12,862 nt of DNA from Oscillospiraceae bacterium (GTDB taxonomy: Bacteria > Bacillota > Clostridia > Oscillospirales > Ruminococcaceae), in the NCBI GenBank assembly GCA_018110855.1, contig JAGBFZ010000450.1, positions 1-12,862 on the forward strand, given 5' to 3'. Below the pieces are notes generated by a model. The model had not been told where the DNA came from. It worked only from the letters and a program-made list of their open reading frames with translations, and ran no database searches. Numbering within the stretch: the first letter of the stretch is position 1; each line of letters begins with the position of its first letter. Shown in pieces: positions 7,092 through 12,862 of this stretch. A program made the position numbers and the translations under genes.

Positions 7092-7553
7092 TTGAAGAAA
7101 TTTCATTTTACTCTTGACACCCTTCTCAATTTCAAGGATCAGGTTCTTGAAAGAGAGAAAAACAGTCTCGCTTCTCTCAATGCTCAGAAGCTTCAGGCTC
7201 TTGAGCTTAAAGCCGCTCTGGAGCAGGAGATGAGAGAGGCTCAGGACGATTTCAATTACAGGGCTCAGAAGGGCATTTCCGCTATGGAGATGTTTATCTT
7301 CAAGGAGCATCACAACACTCTGAGACTTCAGATAGAGGACGCCAAGCGTTCCATTGAATCCCTTGAGGCGGCTGTGGAAAAGCAACTTTATGTTGTTACC
7401 GAAGCCTCCAAGGAGGTCAAAAGCCTTGAGAAGCTGGAGGAAAAGCAGCTCGAGGACTATAATTTCAAGGCAGCCAAGGCTGACGAGCTGTTCATTGAGG
7501 AATATGTGAACGGTGCGTCGGTAAGGGCTTCCATGGCGGAAAATGCCGTTTGA
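7092..7553 (+). CDS. fliJ: Flagellar export protein FliJ
   Basis: FliJ is a small coiled-coil protein that inserts in the centre of the FliI hexamer, like the gamma subunit of ATP synthase, and contacts FlhA. The 153 residues begin MKKFHFTLDTLLNFKDQVLEREKN, the typical FliJ start. The whole chain is heptad-rich, charged and helical, including SIESLEAAVEKQLYVVTEASKEV (about 87-109). Initiation is at TTG, supported by GAGGTGA (7079-7085) 6 bases upstream and by homology of the first residues. It follows fliI by 22 bases. Identity rests on the N terminus, coiled-coil nature and position, since FliJ is weakly conserved. Confidence 0.88.
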   Translation: MKKFHFTLDTLLNFKDQVLEREKNSLASLNAQKLQALELKAALEQEMREAQDDFNYRAQKGISAMEMFIFKEHHNTLRLQIEDAKRSIESLEAAVEKQLYVVTEASKEVKSLEKLEEKQLEDYNFKAAKADELFIEEYVNGASVRASMAENAV

Positions 7554-7639
7554 TCTCGGTCACTTCGCAAAATGCCTTTTTCTTCTGCAAAGGCTGAGCG
7601 TTTGACATATACATTTTATTTGAAAGGAGGTTTGATAAA

Positions 7640-9220
7640 ATGAGCGAAATTACCATGCCTGCGGAGCTTATGGCAGCGATGAATATTTTCGGCGGCTCGG
7701 GTGAGGTATCCCCTCTTAATATGGAGGACGGTTCTCAGAACGGCTCCTTCGGAAGTATTTTAGGGCTTCTTATGGCGGACGCAGCGCAGGTTCAGGCTCC
7801 CGTTCAGACTATTCCCGAAACGAACGAAGCCGAGGCTTCTCCGACAATATCCTTAGCCGATATTCTTTCGGCGGCTGTTGCAGGTGATGAGAATGTCCCG
7901 CTTCCGGAGGTCTTTTCCGAAAAGGGATATGCGGCGTTTATCCGATCGGTCTCGTTATTTTTGGAAAATAACGGCGGTGAGCTTGTTCAGGCAGACATTG
8001 ATCTGATTTGGAAAGATGTTTCTCCTGAGGAAAGGTCGGCTTTTGCAGAGCTGCTCAGTGCGGCGGCTGATATTTCCGAGGACGGTTTGACCGATGATGC
8101 GTCTCCCGCAGATATTGTGAATGTTGCTGCAAGGCTTGCTCTCAAGGCGGCGAAAAAGTCTGACAAGAAAATTTCGGACAATGAAAATGATATTCCTGCT
8201 GATGAAGCGGTTATTGTTCCGATCACTGACATAGGGCTCTATCCTGTTCAGAAGGTTTCTTATTATGAAACTCCCGATGTTCAGACAGACAGCGGCAAAA
8301 CTGTTGAAGCTGTGGTTTCAGAGAGTGCGGATAGTTTGCAGGATCCTGCCGAAATACCTGTTTATCCCGAAATGACTGATGATGTTCATGCTCCTTTGGA
8401 AGCGGACAACAAGCTGACGATCGATATTCGTCAGGCTTTTGAAAGGCTTCCCGAAGCTGATCCCCGAGAGCTGACAGACTTTTTAGGAAAGCTCTCTGAA
8501 AAGCTGAACGCTTCTGTTACCGTTAAGACTCCCGATTCCACGGATACGGCTGAGAATACTGCTGATGCTCCTGCTGCAAAAACTCCCGAAGAAGTGCATA
8601 TCGACTTCGGCAGGCAGAATATGCAGAGCTTTTTGGCAAGGGTCAACAGACCGCTTGAAAAGGATATGCCCACTGAGGCTGTTATCCCTCTGAACACCGA
8701 AGCAGACACATTTTCGGAAAGCACACCCGTTTCGGATAACGAAGAGATATCCTCGCAGATAATCCGAAGAATTGACCTTTACAGGGATATTTTCACGGAC
8801 AATCTTTCCGAAAAAGAGATCGAAATGAAGCTCAGTCCCGAAGAGCTTGGCGGTCTTGAGATCAGGATCAGACGCTCGGACAAGGGCTTTGAGATCACAT
8901 TCACCGCAGAAAAAGCTGAGGCGGCAGAGCTTATCTCCGGAAAGACCTCTGAGCTTGCTGAGGCTATGGCTTCAAGAGGCATTGCTCTCAAGGAGATATC
9001 CGTTTCAAGACAGATCGTTACTAACGAAGCGGACGGAAGTCTTACAGACAACGGCTTTACCTCGGGCAGCGGACTTTTCGGCGGCGCACAGGATCAAAGC
9101 AGCTCGGACAGGCATTTCACAGGAAACGGAAGCTATCCATCCGAAAGCTCCTCGGAGCAGCAGGACGATATCTCCGAAAATATCTTTAACAGGGAGGCGA
9201 AACTATGGGTATCAGCGTAA
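7640..9220 (+). CDS. fliK: Flagellar hook-length control protein FliK
   Basis: FliK is exported during hook growth, acts as a molecular ruler, and switches export specificity at FlhB when the hook is complete. The 526 residues are acidic and low in complexity through most of their length, as expected for the ruler. The conserved C-terminal Flg_hook domain (about 385-465) contains EIEMKLSPEELGGLEIRIRR, then FEITFTAEKAEAAELISGKTSELAEAMASRGIALKEISVS. A disordered Ser/Gly/Gln-rich tail follows. The start has the best ribosome binding site of the operon, AAAGGAGG (7623-7630), with 9-base spacing. The last 16 bases overlap flgD. Sequence outside the C-terminal domain is not informative about family. 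Confidence 0.92.
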   Translation: MSEITMPAELMAAMNIFGGSGEVSPLNMEDGSQNGSFGSILGLLMADAAQVQAPVQTIPETNEAEASPTISLADILSAAVAGDENVPLPEVFSEKGYAAFIRSVSLFLENNGGELVQADIDLIWKDVSPEERSAFAELLSAAADISEDGLTDDASPADIVNVAARLALKAAKKSDKKISDNENDIPADEAVIVPITDIGLYPVQKVSYYETPDVQTDSGKTVEAVVSESADSLQDPAEIPVYPEMTDDVHAPLEADNKLTIDIRQAFERLPEADPRELTDFLGKLSEKLNASVTVKTPDSTDTAENTADAPAAKTPEEVHIDFGRQNMQSFLARVNRPLEKDMPTEAVIPLNTEADTFSESTPVSDNEEISSQIIRRIDLYRDIFTDNLSEKEIEMKLSPEELGGLEIRIRRSDKGFEITFTAEKAEAAELISGKTSELAEAMASRGIALKEISVSRQIVTNEADGSLTDNGFTSGSGLFGGAQDQSSSDRHFTGNGSYPSESSSEQQDDISENIFNREAKLWVSA

Positions 9221-10905
9221 ACGATTTTTCCGCTGACAATCTCTCGGGAAAGGTTTACTCGAAGTATTCCACCAACGAGATCAACACTAACGTTACCGAG
9301 GACGCAAGCTCAAGCTACCTTGACTTTGAAGGCTACCTCAAGCTGCTTACCTCGCAGATGTCCAATCAGGACTTCAACAATGCTATGAGCGATTCGGAAT
9401 TTATCCAGCAAATGGCTTCTTACTCCATGATGGAGGCTATCTCTCAGCTCACAAAGCAGAATGCAGTCACCTATGCCTCTTCTCTTATCGGCAAAGCTGT
9501 TACCGTTCAGAGCGGTACGGGCGCTCCCGAAACAGGTCTTGTTGAATCTGTTTCCGTTACAAGCGAGGGCTGCAAGGTTCTTGTAAACGGCTCGCTTTAT
9601 CTCACTGACGGCATCACCGATGTGGTTGACGGCACTGTTTACTCTCAGCTCAGAAGCTTTGTGGGTCAGACTGTTGAGGTCAAGGACGGAGACAGCACTG
9701 TTACAGGCAAGGTCACAGGCATTATTATCAAAAACGGCAGCGGTTATGTTACTCTTGACAACAAGCAAGCCTATGACATGAATGCTATCACCAACGTTAT
9801 CAAGCCCGAAGGGGACGAAAACGGAGACGAAGCAGGCGAAAGCACTGACAGCTCCGATAACGGCGAGGGTCAGACAGAGCCATCAGAAGGCGTTTCGGAG
9901 GATAATTCTCAGTCAGTTCAGGTTGACGAGAACACCTCAGGCACTGCTAACAACGGCGAGGTTTCGGGCACTCTTTATTCCTCTCAGGCTTCATATGACA
10001 CTCTTATGGAAATGCTTGACAGCACCTCAGGCAAGGATGATTCCCTCATTGACGCAGAGCTGAAAACCGCAAAGGTCAATTCACGCATGGACATGAGCAG
10101 CTATCTGACTGCTAACGTGAATCCCTCAACGGCTTTATCGGGTCTTTCAAGCGATGTTCTTCCCCAGCCTTATTCATACTCTTCGGGAACATATTCCTCA
10201 CAGACCTCTGTAAGCTCTTCAGCGGCTTCATCGGGACTTTCGGATGACAGGCTTCCCGATCCTTATCCCTATCAGAACCAAACAAGCTCATCAAGCGGAA
10301 ATTCTGTTTCTTCCTACTCTGCTCAGAGCAGCAGTTCTTCTTATGACAGAGGCGACACTTCAGGAGTTGTTAAGGTTTCTCAAAACTCCGCAGGATCCAC
10401 AAGCCTTAATCAGTATGGCTCCCAGAACAGCTATTCCTCTATTCCCTCAAGCTCAAGAAAATATGCTGACAAATACCCTGTTGAAGCGGCTTTCGCTGAT
10501 TCTGTCGGTACTTGGATGGGTGATATCAGATTTATCGGCAATTCCCGCATAAACTCCGTTATTGACACTTCTAACATCCTCTGCTACTCCCCCAGCGGCA
10601 AGGCTGTTACAGATATCGGCTGGTGCGGCAAGGGTCGTCTCGGAGAGGTCGTTACATTCGCAGACGGTACTCAGAGAGTTGAGATCATCGGTCCAACCAC
10701 CAATTCCTACCTTTACACCTCAGGCAATCTTACTCTTGATGAGATATGCGATTACACCATTGTGGACGGCTCTTTACAGGGCAAGCTGAATGATTTTGAG
10801 GTCGCTATCCGTCATTATGCAAAGGAATACACCGAGGCTGAAAAGGCTGCTATGAAACAGTTTGAGGATTACGCTCTCTGGCACGCAAGGACCTATATGC
10901 TCTGA
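9205..10905 (+). CDS. flgD: Large multidomain hook-capping protein FlgD
   Basis: FlgD is the scaffold cap at the tip of the growing hook. The N-terminal FlgD core is clear: YLDFEGYLKLLTSQMSNQDF and SDSEFIQQMASYSMMEAISQL (about 38-82), then ASSLIGKAVTV. At 566 residues it is more than twice the usual length. Residues 94-140 and 152-198 form two similar Tudor/SH3-like modules. Residues 200-420 are an acidic then Ser/Tyr/Gln-rich linker with a duplicated SGLSxDxLPxPYxY motif (312-325, 343-356). Residues 424-566 form a globular, aromatic-rich C-terminal domain with C460, C474 and C515 that I do not recognise. GGGAGG (9192-9197) lies 7 bases before the ATG, inside fliK, suggesting coupled translation. 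Confidence 0.9.
   Translation: MGISVNDFSADNLSGKVYSKYSTNEINTNVTEDASSSYLDFEGYLKLLTSQMSNQDFNNAMSDSEFIQQMASYSMMEAISQLTKQNAVTYASSLIGKAVTVQSGTGAPETGLVESVSVTSEGCKVLVNGSLYLTDGITDVVDGTVYSQLRSFVGQTVEVKDGDSTVTGKVTGIIIKNGSGYVTLDNKQAYDMNAITNVIKPEGDENGDEAGESTDSSDNGEGQTEPSEGVSEDNSQSVQVDENTSGTANNGEVSGTLYSSQASYDTLMEMLDSTSGKDDSLIDAELKTAKVNSRMDMSSYLTANVNPSTALSGLSSDVLPQPYSYSSGTYSSQTSVSSSAASSGLSDDRLPDPYPYQNQTSSSSGNSVSSYSAQSSSSSYDRGDTSGVVKVSQNSAGSTSLNQYGSQNSYSSIPSSSRKYADKYPVEAAFADSVGTWMGDIRFIGNSRINSVIDTSNILCYSPSGKAVTDIGWCGKGRLGEVVTFADGTQRVEIIGPTTNSYLYTSGNLTLDEICDYTIVDGSLQGKLNDFEVAIRHYAKEYTEAEKAAMKQFEDYALWHARTYML
10138..10272 (+). repeat. Internal duplication in the FlgD linker
   Basis: Bases 10138-10179 and 10231-10272 encode SGLSSDVLPQPYSY and SGLSDDRLPDPYPY, 31 residues apart, each followed by Ser/Thr/Gln-rich sequence. 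Ten of fourteen positions are identical. This suggests a small tandem duplication of about 93 bases in the linker of flgD. Confidence 0.65.
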
Positions 10906-10962
10906 GCTTGATACGTCTTACCGGGTTCTCTTCAACTTGACTCTGAAAAGGAGTGAGATAAT

Positions 10963-11418
10963 ATGCTTATAAACGAATATCTGCAGCTCAGAGGCGTGAC
11001 GGCTGAACAGAGCAGGCAGGAGTCAGCTCCCCCAGCTCCCGATACTAATTCGGCGGACAGTCCCTTTGCGGCAGAACTCAAAAGCCTTATGGCTGCTCAG
11101 AGCGGTGCGGAAAAAGCTTATGCATACACTCCCACTACTGCCGAACAGCTTGAGATCATGTCGGGCGTGAACTTTTCCCGCCATGCGGTGGAAAGGATCA
11201 ATCAGCGGAATATCGACGTTATCACAGGAAGCAAGCTTCAGAGGCTATCCAAGGGCGTTGAGCTGGCAGAAAGCAAAGGCTCGGACGACGCTCTCGTTAT
11301 CGTGGACAGAACTGCTTTTGTTGTAAGCGTCCGCAGCAACAAGGTCATTACCGCAGTTGACGCTGACGATATCAAGGGCAATGTTTTCACGAATATTGAT
11401 TCAACGGTTATTATGTAA
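10963..11418 (+). CDS. Conserved flagellar operon protein (TIGR02530 type)
   Basis: This 151-residue protein matches, from memory, the small family annotated only as 'flagellar operon protein' (TIGR02530, Pfam Flagellar_put), found between flgD and flgE in many Firmicutes and related groups. The core starts FSRHAVERINQRNIDV (71-86) and ends ALVIVDRTAFVVSVRSNKVITAVDADD...VFTNIDSTVIM (110-151); the first 60 residues are low-complexity and variable. It has no signal peptide or membrane helix. The biochemical function is not established to my knowledge; position suggests a role in hook assembly or export, perhaps as a chaperone or regulator, but this is inference. AAAAGGAG (10946-10953) is 9 bases before the ATG. 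Confidence 0.88.
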   Translation: MLINEYLQLRGVTAEQSRQESAPPAPDTNSADSPFAAELKSLMAAQSGAEKAYAYTPTTAEQLEIMSGVNFSRHAVERINQRNIDVITGSKLQRLSKGVELAESKGSDDALVIVDRTAFVVSVRSNKVITAVDADDIKGNVFTNIDSTVIM

Positions 11419-11426
11419 ATCACATC

Positions 11427-11502
11427 TCAGAGGATCATTACTGCTTGGACCTTTTAAGGAAAGCTTATCTCCCGACCGATTGACGGAGATCATATCCTCT
11501 GA
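11427..11502 (+). promoter_or_regulatory. Possible structured RNA element upstream of flgE
   Basis: TCAGAGGAT (11427-11435) and ATCCTCTGA (11494-11502) form a perfect 9-bp inverted repeat. Between them are a weak hairpin (GCTT 11443-11446 with AAGC 11461-11464, plus CCT/AGG inside) and a 6-bp hairpin (ATCTCC 11467-11472 with GGAGAT 11485-11490, 12-base loop). Together they could fold as a three-way junction. There is no T-run, so it is not a terminator, and the flgE ribosome binding site (11518-11524) lies outside it. It occupies the longest intergenic gap of the operon. Confidence 0.45.
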
Positions 11503-11534
11503 CAAAAATACTTTAAGACAGGAGTTTTCTGAAA

Positions 11535-12862
11535 ATGGTTAGATCACTTTATTCAGGCGTTTCGGGACTCAAGTCCCACCAGACCAGAATGGACGTTATC
11601 GGTAACAATATCGCAAACGTCAACACCTACGGCTTCAAGGCTTCAAGAACTTCCTTCTCGGATATCTATTATCAGTACCAGCGCACTGAGACAGGCGGAC
11701 GTGCTACTTATGCCGGCAACAATCCTTCTCAGGTGGGCTATGGCGTTCAGGTGGCTTCCATTGACAAGGATATGTCAATGTCCAGCTTCCAGAACACAGG
11801 CAGAACTCTCGACCTCGCTATTGCGGGTGACGGTCTTTTCATGTGCGGCAGCCTTGACAGAAACGGTCAGATCAACAGCGTTACATACACAAGAATGGGC
11901 AACTTCGGCATCGACTCTGTGGGCAATCTCGTTAATGCAAACAACGAATTCGTTCTCGGTACTATGAACACCTTCAGGATCGACGGCGGTTCCTATTCCA
12001 CTACCGAGATGATCGACAAGGAACCTGCGGATACTCCCAATGCTCTTGACACTATTAATGTTAATGATCTTGTTTGGGACGCTTATAAGCCCGAGTGCCA
12101 GATCGAATACGATGATGTGGCAAGCAAGTACAAGCCCACTACCGCAGAGGACGGCACCACTACCGGCGGCGTTATCTTTGAGGGAGTTGACCCCTATGAC
12201 GATACCAAAAAAATCGCATATGACTACCACATGAATACTTCTCTTGCGGCTGAAAACGGCGGTGTTGCACCCGGTGATGACGGCGCTGACCCCGAGGGTG
12301 TTTACTCCGATGACAAGACCATGATACAGAACTACCTCGATTCCCTTGAGGGAGAAGGCGGAGACGCTGAAAATGTTCCCACTCCCGGAACTGAGTATCA
12401 GGTTCGCTCGGATTATATCCTTTACAGCGTAAACGGCAAGTTTGTCAATAATCAGGGCGTTGTTTACGACACCGACAAGGGACTGTATACTGATAATAAC
12501 GGCAATTACTACGAATACAGATGCTTCACCACTATTAACGATCAGGGCGAGCTTTCAAAGCGCCATGTTTACACGCTCAAGACTCCCGTTATTGACGAAG
12601 CAACAGGCAATCAGGCTGAAACTGACGGCGTTCTTCAGTGGGAAGAAGGCGGAAGAGAATATATCTACAATGAGATCACCGATAATTATGAGGCTCAGGA
12701 CGCAAGAGGAAACACCATCTATGCGGATATGACTGACGGTTCTCTCAAGTATTCCGATCTTGACGGCTTCACCATCGGCGCTGACGGCGTTCTCACTGCT
12801 CAGTATGCCAGCGAGATGCGCTCTCTCGCAAGGATCGAGCTTGCTACCTTCGACAACGTTGA
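11535..12862 (+). CDS. flgE: Flagellar hook protein FlgE (partial, runs off the window)
   Basis: FlgE is the structural subunit of the hook, the universal joint between rod and filament. The frame is open from ATG 11535 to the last base, 442 codons with no stop in the window. The N terminus MVRSLYSGVSGLKSHQTRMDVIGNNIANVNTYGFKASR is unmistakable for FlgE, followed by GYGVQVASID, LDLAIAGDGLF and YTRMGNFGIDSVGNLVNANN (to about 136). Residues about 150-410 are a variable, acidic insertion forming the outer D1/D2 domains. SDLDGFTIGADGVLTAQYASEMRSLARIELATFDNV (407-442) marks re-entry into the conserved C-terminal half, so some 60-80 residues are probably missing. ACAGGAG (11518-11524) is 10 bases from the ATG. 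Confidence 0.95.
   Translation, partial: MVRSLYSGVSGLKSHQTRMDVIGNNIANVNTYGFKASRTSFSDIYYQYQRTETGGRATYAGNNPSQVGYGVQVASIDKDMSMSSFQNTGRTLDLAIAGDGLFMCGSLDRNGQINSVTYTRMGNFGIDSVGNLVNANNEFVLGTMNTFRIDGGSYSTTEMIDKEPADTPNALDTINVNDLVWDAYKPECQIEYDDVASKYKPTTAEDGTTTGGVIFEGVDPYDDTKKIAYDYHMNTSLAAENGGVAPGDDGADPEGVYSDDKTMIQNYLDSLEGEGGDAENVPTPGTEYQVRSDYILYSVNGKFVNNQGVVYDTDKGLYTDNNGNYYEYRCFTTINDQGELSKRHVYTLKTPVIDEATGNQAETDGVLQWEEGGREYIYNEITDNYEAQDARGNTIYADMTDGSLKYSDLDGFTIGADGVLTAQYASEMRSLARIELATFDNV

Noticed and set aside
7602..7607. TTGACA, a perfect -35 hexamer before fliK
   Set aside because: At 16-18 bases downstream there is only the AAAGGAGG ribosome binding site and no -10-like sequence.
9205..9220. Frameshift or fusion between fliK and flgD
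   Set aside because: FliK has a complete C-terminal domain and flgD has its own ribosome binding site and complete N terminus. The 16-base overlap is an ordinary coupling arrangement.
10937..10962. TTGACT and GATAAT before the TIGR02530-type gene
   Set aside because: The spacer is only 14 bases and the -10-like sequence abuts the start codon, so a transcript would lack a leader and binding site.
11844..12525. Cysteines in FlgE as a possible lysinoalanine cross-link site like that of spirochete hooks
   Set aside because: The three Cys (about 104, 188 and 330) are scattered in variable regions with no context resembling the spirochete cross-link motif that I could recognise.
1..12862. Mobile elements, CRISPR arrays, tRNA or rRNA genes, defence genes
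   Set aside because: No transposase, terminal inverted repeats, regularly spaced repeats or RNA gene signatures were seen. From 771 onward the window is a continuous flagellar operon.

Overview
This window is the start of a large flagellar (fla/che-type) operon from a Gram-positive bacterium, almost certainly a member of the Clostridia. The evidence is the gene order flgB-flgC-fliE-fliF-fliG-fliH-fliI-fliJ-fliK-flgD-(TIGR02530-type protein)-flgE on one strand, the strong AGGAGG-type ribosome binding sites, and an AT-rich control region with sigma-A-like promoters beside moderate-GC genes. Heavy AGA/AGG arginine use fits the Oscillospirales/Ruminococcaceae, but that placement is an inference.

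Layout. Positions 1-271 hold rpmB (ribosomal protein L28) on the minus strand with its own UUCG-loop terminator. Positions 272-770 are an AT-rich divergent control region. It carries an extended -10 promoter firing toward rpmB, a strong TTGTAA-N17-TATAAT promoter firing toward flgB, a weaker upstream promoter candidate, an unexplained plus-strand terminator-like hairpin, and a structured flgB leader. Positions 771-2087 encode rod and rod-adaptor proteins (FlgB, FlgC, FliE). Positions 2115-4846 encode the MS ring and rotor (FliF, FliG). Positions 4839-7553 encode the soluble export ATPase complex (FliH, FliI, FliJ). Positions 7640-12862 encode hook building: length ruler FliK, cap scaffold FlgD, a small conserved flagellar-operon protein, and hook protein FlgE, which runs off the right edge.

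How they work together. FliF forms the MS ring and binds FliG, the torque ring. FliE and FlgB/FlgC build the proximal rod on it. FliH-FliI-FliJ feed substrates to the export gate, which is not in this window. FlgD caps the growing hook made of FlgE, and FliK measures hook length and triggers the export switch. Genes are 8-116 nt apart or overlap, consistent with one transcript.

Most of the window is a conventional operon. The most unusual part is FlgD: at 566 aa it is far longer than usual, with two tandem Tudor/SH3-like modules, a Ser-rich linker of about 220 residues containing an internal duplication, and an unrecognised C-terminal domain of about 140 residues. Other points worth checking are a possible structured RNA before flgE, a Cys/His cluster in FlgB, variant motifs in FliG, TTG starts on fliH and fliJ, and a possible small RNA in the divergent region. 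I see no mobile element, CRISPR array, tRNA or rRNA.
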